From contig NZ_CP125296.1 in NCBI RefSeq assembly GCF_030412785.1, forward strand, positions 1,922,001 through 1,986,000: 64,000 nt of DNA. Reading direction: 5' to 3'. The position numbers were made by a program, and so were the translations under genes. This document shows, piece after piece, positions 51,466-60,681 of the stretch; position 1 is the first letter of the stretch; each line of letters starts with the position of its first letter. This stretch comes from Paraburkholderia sabiae. Lineage in GTDB: Bacteria > Pseudomonadota > Gammaproteobacteria > Burkholderiales > Burkholderiaceae. The notes under the pieces were generated by a model. It was not told the origin of the DNA. It worked only from the letters and a program-made list of their open reading frames with translations, and ran no database searches.

Positions 51466-51666
51466 CTATGCCTCGACAATCGCCACGTCGTATTCTTCGT
51501 CGTGAAAAGCGACAAAGAACTCTTCCGGCATCAGCCATGAATCGACGCTCACCGTATTCGCACCGACGTTTACAGCGACTTTAGCATCGACGTCGACACT
51601 CTTCATTGCGCGTTCGATTCTGGAAATATCGTCCGCCTGAATAGCTTCTTTCACAGAGAATTTCAT
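51466..51666 (-). CDS. HMA-fold small protein lacking the metal-binding CxxC
   Basis: This 66-aa protein has the beta-alpha-beta-beta-alpha-beta pattern of heavy-metal-associated domains (MKFSVKEAIQADDISRIERAMK, VDVDAKVAVNVGANTVSVDS, FHDEEYDVAIVEA). It contains no cysteine, so it cannot bind copper as CopZ does. GGTGAG precedes the ATG. It may be a structural or regulatory relic of a copper chaperone. No transport ATPase is nearby. Confidence 0.7.
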   Translation of the reverse strand: MKFSVKEAIQADDISRIERAMKSVDVDAKVAVNVGANTVSVDSWLMPEEFFVAFHDEEYDVAIVEA

Positions 51667-52176
51667 GTTCGCTCACCAATCAATAGCAGTTAAGTCAATT
51701 TCGACCTGTCAAATCTGTTTCAACACGCTTTGATTCTATCGACTACCCTATTTATCGTCGATGCGTGTATAACAACTGTGTGTTTCAGATTCACGCCGGT
51801 ATCCGGGCATGTCATGACGAATTGATCCGGAGACCCTTGTATTGCAAAGCCGGGATCTTTCCTCATAAAAATACTCCCGATCGATCTTCAGACCGGCTAT
51901 TCAAAATTGACTGGAAGGAAAAACACATTTTCCTCCCGATGATGTAATTGACCGATAAAGCGCATATGGCCAGATTCTTGAATGAAATGGCCTGAATCTT
52001 CGCACTCTGCGACTTTGATAAGCCTCGGCCGAATCCTAGAATTATTCACGTTATCGCACGGCAAAGTACTGCCGCAATTCCCGATTAATTAACCATGTAA
52101 ATGACTTTCTGGTCATTGCACAGCTTATTCGGGGACGCGACGCATTTGTTCAGACCCATTGACCGAGCGCCCCGTT
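51667..52176. other. AT-rich intergenic region upstream of efflux operon
   Basis: About 510 bp with low GC compared with the flanks. An open frame around 51765-51947 lacks a ribosome-binding site and family features, so it is not called. The region should hold the efflux operon promoter. No adjacent regulator gene was found. Confidence 0.5.
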
Positions 52177-53778
52177 ATGACGACTGCCAACCCACTGACG
52201 ACTGAAGCGGCCACGACAGTTGTCCCGGCTGCGCCGGCAGCACCCGCGGCAACGCCCGCGCCCGCGCAACCCGAGATGTCGCTTCGTCTCGCGACGGGTC
52301 TGATCGGCATGTTGCTCGCGTCGCTGCTGGCGATCGTCAACGAACAGGTCACCGCTCTCGCGATGACGGACGTGCGCGGCGCGCTCTCGATCGGGCACGA
52401 CGACGGCAGTTGGCTCACTGTCCTATTCGAAGCCGCCAATGTCTCCACGATGATCTTCGCGCCGTGGTTCGGCATGACGTTTACCTTGAAGCGGTTCACG
52501 CTCGTTGCCGTGATCGCGTCGATGGTGTTCGGCTTCCTGTGTCCTTTTGCGCCGAACCTGTCGACGTTTTACGTCTTGCGTGTGCTGCAGGGCATCGCGG
52601 GAGGCTGTCTGCCGCCCATGCTGATCATCGTGGCGCTGCGTTACCTGCCGCCGAAAATCAAGCTGTACGGGCTCGCGGGCTACGCGCTCACTGCAACTTT
52701 CGGCCCCACGATCGGCACGCCTCTTGCCGCGTTATGGACGGAATACGTCAGCTGGAAGATGGCGTTCTGGCAGATCGTGCCGTTCGGTCTGATCAGCTGC
52801 GCCGCGATCGCGTATGGCCTTCCGCAAGATGCGATGAAGCTCGAACGATTCCGCTCGTTCGACTGGACCGGCTTGCTCACGGGCTTACCGGCTGTCGCGA
52901 TGCTCGTGATGGGTCTGCTGCAAGGCGATCGCCTCGACTGGTTCAATTCCTCGTTTATCTGCGTGATGCTCGTGGGCGGGGTGCTGCTTTTCGTGCTCTT
53001 TCTCGTCAACGAGTGGTATCACCCGCTGCCGTTCTTCAAACTTCAATTGCTGTATCGGCGGAATTTCTCACATGGGCTGACGACACTAGCGTGCGCCGTG
53101 ACATTGCTGGTTGGTGTCGCGGTGATTCCGGCGCAGTTCCTCGCGAAGATTCATTCGTACAGGCCGCTGCAAACGGCGCCGTTATCTTTGCTCGTCGCAC
53201 TTCCGTTGCTGATTGCGCTTCCTCTGACGGCCGCGCTTCTGAACATTCGCCGCATCGATTCGCGATGGGTCATGGCGTTCGGACTGTCGCTCATCGCGAC
53301 GACCTGTTTCCTCGGCAGCTTCATGACGTCGGAATGGGTTCGCGAGAACTTCTACTGGCTTCAGTCGCTGCAGATCGTTGCGCAACCGATGGGGATTCTC
53401 GCGATCCTGATGGGCGTAACGACAGGCTTGCCGCCGACAGACGGTCCCTTCGCTTCGGCGATGTTCAACTCGCTCAAGTCATTTGCAGGCGTCGCGGCGA
53501 CTGCGCTGATCGACGGCCTCGGCACGTCTCGCGAACATTTTCATTCGAGCATGCTGGTCGATCATCTGGGCAACAACGCGTTGATCGCGAGCCAGAGCAT
53601 CGACGCCGCTCATGGTCTCGGCGAACTCGCGCACCGGGTTCACGAGCAGGCGGTCGTGCTCACGTCCGCCGATCTCTATCGCGTGATGGCGGTGATCGCC
53701 GTTGCCGTGCTTCTCCTCGTTCCAGTGCTGCCTGTGCGTATTTATCCGCCCTGGAGCACGCCGCCTTCCACTCGCTAA
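52177..53778 (+). CDS. DHA2-family MFS drug efflux transporter (EmrB-like)
   Basis: The product is about 533 aa with 14 predicted membrane spans after a Pro/Ala-rich cytosolic N-terminus. DHA2-type features are ATGLIGMLLASLLAIVNEQV in span 1, RVLQGIAGGCLPPMLIIVAL and YALTATFGPTIGTPLAALW. It pumps small toxic molecules by proton antiport through the tripartite complex with the next two genes. The ATG at 52177 is preferred over an in-frame TTG at 52159. The HlyD-type gene follows by 12 bp. Confidence 0.9.
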   Translation: MTTANPLTTEAATTVVPAAPAAPAATPAPAQPEMSLRLATGLIGMLLASLLAIVNEQVTALAMTDVRGALSIGHDDGSWLTVLFEAANVSTMIFAPWFGMTFTLKRFTLVAVIASMVFGFLCPFAPNLSTFYVLRVLQGIAGGCLPPMLIIVALRYLPPKIKLYGLAGYALTATFGPTIGTPLAALWTEYVSWKMAFWQIVPFGLISCAAIAYGLPQDAMKLERFRSFDWTGLLTGLPAVAMLVMGLLQGDRLDWFNSSFICVMLVGGVLLFVLFLVNEWYHPLPFFKLQLLYRRNFSHGLTTLACAVTLLVGVAVIPAQFLAKIHSYRPLQTAPLSLLVALPLLIALPLTAALLNIRRIDSRWVMAFGLSLIATTCFLGSFMTSEWVRENFYWLQSLQIVAQPMGILAILMGVTTGLPPTDGPFASAMFNSLKSFAGVAATALIDGLGTSREHFHSSMLVDHLGNNALIASQSIDAAHGLGELAHRVHEQAVVLTSADLYRVMAVIAVAVLLLVPVLPVRIYPPWSTPPSTR

Positions 53779-53790
53779 AGATCGATTCAT

Positions 53791-54867
53791 ATGTCACCCG
53801 TCATCCGACTTTCGCCCAAACTGGTTCGCATCGCCGCTGTTGTGGGCGTGCTTGCCGTCGCTGCCTGGGGCTGCACGAAGCTGCTTTCCCATTCCGACGC
53901 CGAGTCCACGAACGATGCCTATGTCACGGCCGATTTCACGCTGGTCGCGCCGCGCATCGCGGGCCAGATTTCCGAAGTCCTGGTCGAGGACAACCAGCAG
54001 GTGAAGGCCGGTCAGTTGATGGTGCGTATCGACGATCGCGACTATCAGGCGACCTTGCTGAGCGCGCAAGCCGATGTCGCGGCAGCCAAAGCATCCGTCG
54101 CGAACTATGACGCCGAGATTGTGCGGCACCCTAGCCTCGTCGATCAGGCGCGCGCCACGCTGCGTTCCGATGAAGCATCGATCGATTTCGCACGAGCCAA
54201 TGCGGCGCGTTATCACAATCTGTCAGAGGCCGGCGCAGGCACGGCGCAAGAGCAGCAGCACGCGGCGAGCACGCTCGCCGAGCAGCTCGCGCAACAGGCG
54301 CACGACCGCGCCGCGCTGGCCGCGACCGAACAGAATCTCGATGTGCTGCGCACCCAGCGCGACAAGGCAGCCGGCGCGCTGGCGCATGCACAAGCGGTAC
54401 TGGAGCAGGCGAAGCTCAATCTGTCATACACCGAGATTCATGCGCCTGTCGACGGCAAGGTGGGACGGCGCTCGGTGCGCGTCGGCGCATTCGTGACGCC
54501 CGGCGCGACGCTGCTCGCGATCGTCCCGCTTTCGGATGCGTATGTCGTCGCGAACTTCCAGGAGAACCAGATCACGAAGATGCGGCCTGGCGAGAGCGTG
54601 CGCATCACCGTCGACAGCTTTCCGGGCGTCGTGATCCAAGGGCACATCGACAGCCTCGCTCCCGCAACAGGCGTGAGCTTCGCGCCCATCGCGCCCGACA
54701 ATGCCACAGGCAACTTCACGAAGATCGTGCAGCGCGTGCCCGTCAAGATCACGATTGATCCGGGTCAGGAAGCGGCTTCTGCATTGAGCGTAGGGCTTTC
54801 CGTCGAAGCCGAAGTCGCGGTGAACAAACGTGGCGATGCGAAGATTGCCGGAGCGGAAAAGAAATGA
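53791..54867 (+). CDS. HlyD/EmrA-family periplasmic adaptor
   Basis: This 358-aa membrane-fusion protein has an N-terminal membrane anchor (about 10-30), then STNDAYVTADFTLVAPRIAG and ISEVLVEDNQQVKAGQLMVRID (lipoyl-like half). A long alpha-helical hairpin lies at about 85-205, and NLSYTEIHAPVDGKVGRRSV gives the second lipoyl half. It bridges the inner-membrane pump and the outer-membrane channel. It overlaps the next gene by 4 bp. Confidence 0.93.
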   Translation: MSPVIRLSPKLVRIAAVVGVLAVAAWGCTKLLSHSDAESTNDAYVTADFTLVAPRIAGQISEVLVEDNQQVKAGQLMVRIDDRDYQATLLSAQADVAAAKASVANYDAEIVRHPSLVDQARATLRSDEASIDFARANAARYHNLSEAGAGTAQEQQHAASTLAEQLAQQAHDRAALAATEQNLDVLRTQRDKAAGALAHAQAVLEQAKLNLSYTEIHAPVDGKVGRRSVRVGAFVTPGATLLAIVPLSDAYVVANFQENQITKMRPGESVRITVDSFPGVVIQGHIDSLAPATGVSFAPIAPDNATGNFTKIVQRVPVKITIDPGQEAASALSVGLSVEAEVAVNKRGDAKIAGAEKK

Positions 54868-56405
54868 ACGCGCGCGACTTGTCCTTTCGTACGCCCGCGT
54901 TGGCTGTACTGTTCAGCCTTGCGCTGAGCGGCTGTCTGGTCGGCCCGAATTTCGAACGCCCGGCGCAATCGTCGCCCAACGTATTCGATCGAACGCAAAC
55001 CGCGCAGGCGCCGAGCAAGCCCGTCGAGTCCGGCTTCAACGCGCACTGGTGGGAACTCTTCAACGACCCTACGCTGAATGCGCTGGAACAGCAGCTTGCG
55101 GATGCGAATCTCGATGTGGCCGCTGCGTCTGCACGTCTGCGGCAAAGCCGCGCCGAACAGCGCGTCGCGGGCGCCGCGGAATATCCGACCTTGACGGGCG
55201 CTGCATCGTATAACCGCGAGCGCGGCAGCGAAAACGGCATTCTCTCTTTGCTCGGTGTCACGCCGACCAGCCAGCAACCGCAATCGGCGTCGGGCAGCGC
55301 ACCGCTCGGTGTATCGGCGATGCCGGGTTCGAAAGGCTCGCCTGCCTACGATCTCTATCAGTTCGGCTTCGACGCTTCATGGGAAGTCGACATCTGGGGC
55401 CGCGTTCGACGCAGTGTCGAAGCGGCGTCCGCGCTGACGGACGCATCGTACGAAGAGCGCAATGCGGTGCTGTTGTCCGCGCGCGCCGAACTCGCGCGCG
55501 ACTACATTCAGTTGCGCGACACGCAGGCGCTGCTGCAGATCGCGCAACAGAACCTCGACATCGCTCGCGACGCGACGAAGCTCACGAAAACTCGCGTGCG
55601 CGAAGGCGTAACGACGGATCTCGACGTCGCCAACGCATCGGCGCAGGAAGCGACGATCGAAAGTCTGATTCCGACGCTCGAATCGCGCAGAGAAACGACG
55701 ATCAACGCAATCGGCGTATTGCTCGCGAAGGAGCCCGGCGCACTGCGGCAGATGCTCGTCGATCCGCGCGATGTTCCTCATCTTCCCGAGCAGGTGCCAA
55801 TTGGATTTCCGTCCGAGCTGGCACAGCGCAGGCCCGACATCCGCAAGGCGGAAGCGCAGTTGCATGCGGCCACGGCGGCTATCGGCATGGCGAAGGCCGA
55901 TTTTTACCCGCGCATTTCGCTCAATGGCAGTGCGGGCTTCCAGAGTCTGCAACTGTCGAATCTCGCCGATTGGGCGTCGGGGCAGTTCGTTGTCGGGCCG
56001 TCGATCACGCTGCCGATCTTCGAAGGCGGACGCCTCAAGGGAACGCTGCAATTACGCGAAGCGCAGCAGCAGGAAGCCGCCATCGTCTACAAGCGCACCG
56101 TGCTTCAGGCGTGGCGCGAAGTGGACGATGCACTGATCGTGTATGACGCCGAGCAGCAACGACACAATCGCCTTGAAGCCGTGGTCGATCTGAACCTGCG
56201 CGCGCTGTCGATTGCACGTCAGCGCTACAAGGCGGGAGCCGTCGACTTTCTCGACGTGCTGAATGTGCAAAAGCAGTTGCTCGATGCGCAAAGCAATCTC
56301 GAGCAAAGCAGAGCCGATGCCGCAGCGAACCTCATCACCTTGTGCAAGGTGCTGGGCGGCGGTTGGGAGTCGACGTATGTCAAAGCGGATGCTGCGCCTC
56401 ATTGA
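54864..56405 (+). CDS. NodT-family outer-membrane efflux lipoprotein
   Basis: This 513-aa protein has a lipobox LSGC (Cys24), then VGPNFERPAQ, typical of NodT/OprM. Two repeats of the TolC fold follow; the segments HWWELFNDPTLNALEQQLAD and PSELAQRRPDIRKAEAQLHA are the conserved repeat signatures. Its ATG overlaps the adaptor stop. It forms the trimeric exit duct of the efflux pump. Confidence 0.93.
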   Translation: MNARDLSFRTPALAVLFSLALSGCLVGPNFERPAQSSPNVFDRTQTAQAPSKPVESGFNAHWWELFNDPTLNALEQQLADANLDVAAASARLRQSRAEQRVAGAAEYPTLTGAASYNRERGSENGILSLLGVTPTSQQPQSASGSAPLGVSAMPGSKGSPAYDLYQFGFDASWEVDIWGRVRRSVEAASALTDASYEERNAVLLSARAELARDYIQLRDTQALLQIAQQNLDIARDATKLTKTRVREGVTTDLDVANASAQEATIESLIPTLESRRETTINAIGVLLAKEPGALRQMLVDPRDVPHLPEQVPIGFPSELAQRRPDIRKAEAQLHAATAAIGMAKADFYPRISLNGSAGFQSLQLSNLADWASGQFVVGPSITLPIFEGGRLKGTLQLREAQQQEAAIVYKRTVLQAWREVDDALIVYDAEQQRHNRLEAVVDLNLRALSIARQRYKAGAVDFLDVLNVQKQLLDAQSNLEQSRADAAANLITLCKVLGGGWESTYVKADAAPH

Positions 56406-56486
56406 AATGGCGGGCCCGCGTCGTGTAGTGCTTTTTTTCAAGCGCCGTGGAGAGGCTTTTGCGGCGCATCGTTTGTGGAGATCTGT

Positions 56487-56747
56487 ATGAAGTCTTTGGT
56501 TCGCAATCTTGTCATCGTAGTAGCCGTCGCTGCGCCCGTCGTTTCGTTCGCTCAGGAGAACACACCTGCCGCTCAACCACAGCAGAGCAACGTGCAAACC
56601 TCAAGTTACGGCGGCACCGCGAGCGGAAAGGATCAGACGGGCTCGCAGCAGAAGGGCTTCGGCCTTCTGCATCGTCACGATGACAGCGTGCATGGCGACA
56701 ACTGCGCAGGCCCTGTCAGTTACTGCAGCATCTTCTTCGGCAATTAA
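56487..56747 (+). CDS. Small secreted protein downstream of efflux operon
   Basis: This 86-aa protein has a signal peptide (MKSLVRNLVIVVAVAAPVVS, cleavage after FAQ). The mature part is Gln/Ser/Gly-rich with a C-terminal pair of Cys (NCAGPVSYCSIFFGN) that may form a disulfide. GGAG lies 6 nt before the ATG. It starts 81 bp after the NodT gene and may be co-transcribed. It resembles short DUF4148-type Burkholderiaceae exported proteins, but this is uncertain. Confidence 0.7.
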   Translation: MKSLVRNLVIVVAVAAPVVSFAQENTPAAQPQQSNVQTSSYGGTASGKDQTGSQQKGFGLLHRHDDSVHGDNCAGPVSYCSIFFGN

Positions 56748-56886
56748 TCGCGCCGACGTAGCGGCACGGCGCTTGCGCCCGATGCGTTAGCATGGAGAGG
56801 CGCGCCGGCGCGATCCTGAATGCTCATCGCGAGCTTTGATCGGATCCCAGCCGGCCTTCTTCCCACTGCCTTGCATGGAGCGAAGA

Positions 56887-58170
56887 ATGCCCTACCGCAA
56901 TTACCACAAGCGCAAGATCGCCGGCCGGAACCTGCATCCCGAAACGCAGATGATGTCCTATGGATACGATCCGTTCCTGTCGGAAGGGTCGGTCAAGGCG
57001 CCTGTCTTTTTGACCTCGACGTTCGCGTTCCGCACGGCCGAAGACGGCGCCGAGTTCTTCGATATGGTTTCCGGCCGCAAGCAGCTGCCCGAAGGCGAAA
57101 GCGCGGGACTCGTGTATAGCCGCTTCAATCATCCGAATCTGGAGATCGTCGAAGACCGGCTCGCGCTGCTCGACGATTCGGAAGCGGCCGCCGTCACTTC
57201 AAGCGGAATGGCTGCAATCGCAGCGATTCTGCTGGCTTTTTTGCGGCCCGGCGACTGCGTGGTTCAATCGGCGCCGCTCTATGGCGGAACCGAAACACTG
57301 ATTTCGAAGTTCTTGCCCGAATGGGGCATCGCTTCGCAAGTGATCGACGATGGTCTGTCGATCGAAGCCATTCGCCATGCACTTGAAGCAGCTGCGCAAC
57401 GAGGCAAAGTGCGGATGTGTTATGTCGAAACGCCGGCCAATCCGACCAATGCGCTTTTCGATCTGGAAGGCCTGCGGCAAGAAATCAATGCATTCGAAAC
57501 ACGTCACGGCTACCGGCCGCTTTCCGTGTGCGACAACACCTTGCTCGGTCCGCTGTTCCAGAAACCAGTGAATCAGGGCATCGACTTGAGCGTGTATTCA
57601 CTCACGAAGTACATCGGCGGACATAGCGATCTGGTCGCGGGCGGCGTCACGGGCAGCAAGGAACTCATTACCAAAGTGCGCGCCATTCGAAGCACGTTCG
57701 GCTCGCAACTCGATCCGCATTCATGCTGGATGATCACGCGTTCGATGGAAACGCTCGTGCTTCGCATGGAGCACGCCGCGCGCAGCGGGACGACCGTCGC
57801 GCGCTGGCTCGCGAGCAATCCGTTCAAGCCCGTGAAGGTGCTGCACCCGGAACTGATCGACGATCCCGCTTATCAGGCGGTGTATCGGCGGCAATGCAGC
57901 GGGCCCGGTTCGACGTTTGCGTTTGTGCTCGATGGCGGCCGCGAACAGGCGTTCCGCTTTATCAACGGATTGACGCTTTTCAAATCGGCAGTGAGTCTGG
58001 GCGGCACGGAATCGCTGATCTGCCATCCTTCGTCGACGACGCATTCGGGCGTGCCCGTCGAAGCGCGGCTTGCCGCGGGCGTTTCCGATGGATTGATACG
58101 CGTGTCGGTCGGGCTCGAGCATCCCGACGATCTTATCGCCGACCTGTCGCACGCGCTCGAACACTGCTGA
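56887..58170 (+). CDS. Cys/Met-metabolism PLP enzyme (cystathionine gamma-synthase/methionine gamma-lyase family)
   Basis: This 427-aa enzyme has the PLP phosphate-binding SSGMAAIAAILLAFLRPGD, the substrate region YVETPANPTNALFDLEG, and the Schiff-base Lys in YSLTKYIGGHSDLVAGG. C-terminal SLGGTESLICHPSSTTHSG is the family ending. The reaction could be gamma-elimination of methionine or gamma-replacement; sequence alone does not decide. GGAG precedes the ATG at 56887. It stands alone, convergent with the TonB receptor gene. Confidence 0.88.
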   Translation: MPYRNYHKRKIAGRNLHPETQMMSYGYDPFLSEGSVKAPVFLTSTFAFRTAEDGAEFFDMVSGRKQLPEGESAGLVYSRFNHPNLEIVEDRLALLDDSEAAAVTSSGMAAIAAILLAFLRPGDCVVQSAPLYGGTETLISKFLPEWGIASQVIDDGLSIEAIRHALEAAAQRGKVRMCYVETPANPTNALFDLEGLRQEINAFETRHGYRPLSVCDNTLLGPLFQKPVNQGIDLSVYSLTKYIGGHSDLVAGGVTGSKELITKVRAIRSTFGSQLDPHSCWMITRSMETLVLRMEHAARSGTTVARWLASNPFKPVKVLHPELIDDPAYQAVYRRQCSGPGSTFAFVLDGGREQAFRFINGLTLFKSAVSLGGTESLICHPSSTTHSGVPVEARLAAGVSDGLIRVSVGLEHPDDLIADLSHALEHC

Positions 58171-58203
58171 CGCAATGAACCAACGCATGCGCAGGCGTCG
58201 ATG

Positions 58204-60300
58204 TCAGAACGTCGTGCGCATGCCCACCATCACGCTGCGCCCGCCCTCGGGCGCGATATCGCGTACGACGGAACTCGCGTAACGGATGTCCTGATTCGTC
58301 AGGTTGTCGCCTCGCACATAAGCGAGCCAGTTGGTCGCGCCGACGTGGAACTTGTACGTGAAGATCAATCCGAGCCGCGTGTAGCTCGCGGTCGGCAGAT
58401 CGTCTTCCGGCACGCGATGTTGCGCCCATGCGTGTTCCATTTCCGCTCGCGCGCCGAAGGGACCGTAGCCGTAGTCGACGGCGAGCGTCGCACGCAATGG
58501 CGAAATGCGCGGAAGCGGCTGCCCGGTGTCCATGTTGCGCGCGTGCGTGTAATCGCCGATCAGCGAGACGTCGACCTCATGCGCGCCCTTCTCGAACACG
58601 CGCCATTTGCTGTCGAGTTCGATACCGTAGAACTCGGCGCGCACGCCGCGATAGACGGCTTCGTTCAATGCGTCGTCGGTGCCGGCCGGTACGACTTCGT
58701 CGTCGTCATTGACGAGACGTCCCGTGTTGAATTCGGTCAGGTAGTTCCGGAAGCGGCTGTAGAACACGCCGACGCTGCCCTTGTTATGACCGCTGTCGAA
58801 ACGCAACGACAGATCAGCGGATACGGCTTTTTCCTTCTGCGCATCCGGATTGCCGATCAGATATTGGCCCGTCGCGTCGTGCGGTCCGTTGGCGTAAAGC
58901 TCGTAAAGCGCCGGTGCGCGCTCCGTATAGCCGACATTGCCCGCTACGGCCCACACGGGCGTGAGCTTGTACAACGCACCGAGCGATGCACTGATCGCGT
59001 TGAAATCGCGATCGGTTGCGCTCGCGAACCTGTCGTTGCCGGCCGCCGTCGGCTCCTGCTTCACATGTTCGTAGCGCGCGCCTGCGCTCAACTTGAAGGC
59101 GTCGGTGACGTTCCATTCTTCGAGGCCGAACAGCGCCACGTTCGTAGTCTGCGTCGTGGGCACGAGCGCCTCGTCGCCGAGCGCGGAGAACGTGTTCTGG
59201 CTCAGCTGGATGCCGATCGCGCCTTCGAGCGGACCGAGCTTCCGATGCCGCGCCTCGATACGCGCTTCATAGCCGTGATTGCGAAACGTCGTGCCCGTCA
59301 CGCCATTGTCGATCTCCTTATGCTCATAGTCCGTGTAGCCGAAGTCGAACTTGAGTTGCGAAAACGGCCCGTTGAGATTGCGCACTTCCGAAGCGAAGGC
59401 GACGTGATCCTGATGCATGCGCAAACGCACGTCGTCCTCGGCGACGGAGCCGTAGTTTGCCTCGTAGCCGTTGTACGAAAGACCCGCGTAGCCATCGGCC
59501 CATGTGTACGAACTGCCAACCGCGCCGCCATGCCAGCGGCCGTCGCTGTTCGGGATGCTGCCGTAGGCTTCGTCGGCGTCCGGACCGTCCAGCGCACGTT
59601 GCCGATCCGAATGCGCGAAGCCGGGAATGCGCTCCTTGCTGGTCTCGCGATCGAAAGCGTCGACGTGAAACGCGAACTGCCCGTTGCCGCCTTCGACCAT
59701 CGCAGCGCCGGCGCGCGCGTTGTTCGCGCCGCCATAGCTGGCGTCGACGGCGCCGTCGATGCCCTTGATCGCTTCGCGCGGGATGCGGTTGTCGATCGTA
59801 TTCACCACGCCGCCGATCGCGTTGCCGCCGTATAGCAGCGCGGCCGGTCCTCGCACGATCTCGACGCGCTCGATGGTCAGCGGTTCTTGCGGCACCGCGT
59901 GGTCATACGAGAGCGACGACGCATCCCACGCGGCCACGCCGTTCTGAAGCAACCGGATGCGATCGCCGTCCATGCCGCGGATGATCGGCCTGCCGACCAT
60001 CGGCCCGTAAGTTGTCGTCGACACGCCGGGCAAGCCGTTCAACGTCTCGCCGAGCGAGTTGGTCTGCCGAAGCGTCAACGCATCGCCGTACAAAGCCGTG
60101 GCAGGCGAAATCAGATTCGAATCGCCCAGCGGATTGGCAGTGACGAACACAGGCGCCAGCGAGCCGCCCGGCGCAGCCGTCGGGTTATCGGCGGTGTTCT
60201 GGTTTTGTGACTGTGCGTGTGCGACGGCCGTCAGTAGCGTGAGATACAACGGCGACAGCTGGCGCGCGCGGGCGCGCTTGCGATGTTGGTTTCTTTTCAC
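58204..60300 (-). CDS. TonB-dependent outer-membrane receptor, possibly for zinc (ZnuD-like)
   Basis: The 698-aa product starts at GTG and has a signal peptide ending AVAHAQ. The plug domain (about 45-165) has GVSTTTYGPMVGRPIIRGMD, GVAAWDASSLSYDHAVPQEP and ERVEIVRGPAALLYGGNAIGG. The barrel ends in the aromatic SVMVGMRTTF. The plug wording is close to ZnuD-type zinc receptors. Two Zur-like boxes upstream agree with this. No ABC transporter or Zur gene is adjacent, and there is no long His-rich loop. Confidence 0.85.
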   Translation of the reverse strand: MKRNQHRKRARARQLSPLYLTLLTAVAHAQSQNQNTADNPTAAPGGSLAPVFVTANPLGDSNLISPATALYGDALTLRQTNSLGETLNGLPGVSTTTYGPMVGRPIIRGMDGDRIRLLQNGVAAWDASSLSYDHAVPQEPLTIERVEIVRGPAALLYGGNAIGGVVNTIDNRIPREAIKGIDGAVDASYGGANNARAGAAMVEGGNGQFAFHVDAFDRETSKERIPGFAHSDRQRALDGPDADEAYGSIPNSDGRWHGGAVGSSYTWADGYAGLSYNGYEANYGSVAEDDVRLRMHQDHVAFASEVRNLNGPFSQLKFDFGYTDYEHKEIDNGVTGTTFRNHGYEARIEARHRKLGPLEGAIGIQLSQNTFSALGDEALVPTTQTTNVALFGLEEWNVTDAFKLSAGARYEHVKQEPTAAGNDRFASATDRDFNAISASLGALYKLTPVWAVAGNVGYTERAPALYELYANGPHDATGQYLIGNPDAQKEKAVSADLSLRFDSGHNKGSVGVFYSRFRNYLTEFNTGRLVNDDDEVVPAGTDDALNEAVYRGVRAEFYGIELDSKWRVFEKGAHEVDVSLIGDYTHARNMDTGQPLPRISPLRATLAVDYGYGPFGARAEMEHAWAQHRVPEDDLPTASYTRLGLIFTYKFHVGATNWLAYVRGDNLTNQDIRYASSVVRDIAPEGGRSVMVGMRTTF

Positions 60301-60345
60301 GATGTTGTTCTAGAGGTCCGTGATGTGTCCGGCCGCTACATTAAG

Positions 60346-60364
60346 AATGTTATAACGTTGCATT
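60346..60364 (-). promoter_or_regulatory. Zur-like box 1
   Basis: AATGTTATAACGTTGCATT is an imperfect palindrome sharing AATG[TA]TATAACGT with box 2 and resembling the GTTATA...TATAAC pattern of proteobacterial Zur sites. It lies 46 bp upstream of the receptor start, in a position to overlap the promoter. Confidence 0.6.
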
Positions 60365-60446
60365 AAATAGACGGACCGGTGCTCGCATTGGGAACCACGA
60401 TAAAGGCTTTGCCCCGACGATTCCTCCCCGTCCCCAATGTTGGCGC

Positions 60447-60465
60447 AATGATATAACGTAACATT
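60447..60465 (-). promoter_or_regulatory. Zur-like box 2
   Basis: AATGATATAACGTAACATT matches box 1 at 16 of 19 positions, in the same orientation and 101 bp further upstream. Confidence 0.58.
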
Positions 60466-60681
60466 TTCTGCGTAAACCGCAAACACTAAAGCGCCGTCGA
60501 TGAAATGCCGTTATCGCCCGTAGATGCGTCGCCTGCGACACGACGCAAGACGTTTTATTTCCACGGATCAAGTCGGCGACAACCCGTCATACTTCCACTT
60601 TTTCTGCGGACGACCCGCGCCATTGGAACGACAACGGCGCAGGCGTAGCGCGATGCGGGTCTATCTGGAGCCCACTTTGCA

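Larger units (their letters stand above)
60301..60681. promoter_or_regulatory. Divergent region, TonB receptor / sigma-54 activator
   Basis: This 381-bp region holds two Zur-like boxes near the receptor. The part near the sigma-54 activator gene (60470-60681) has no hairpin and no convincing -24/-12 promoter that I could identify. Confidence 0.6.

Noticed and set aside
51765..51947. 60-aa open frame in the AT-rich gap before the efflux operon
   Set aside because: No ribosome-binding site, no family features, and the region looks like a promoter region.
60470..60681. Sigma-54 -24/-12 promoter ahead of the activator gene
   Set aside because: TTGGAACG near 60630 resembles a -24 element only loosely and has no matching -12 GC at the right distance.
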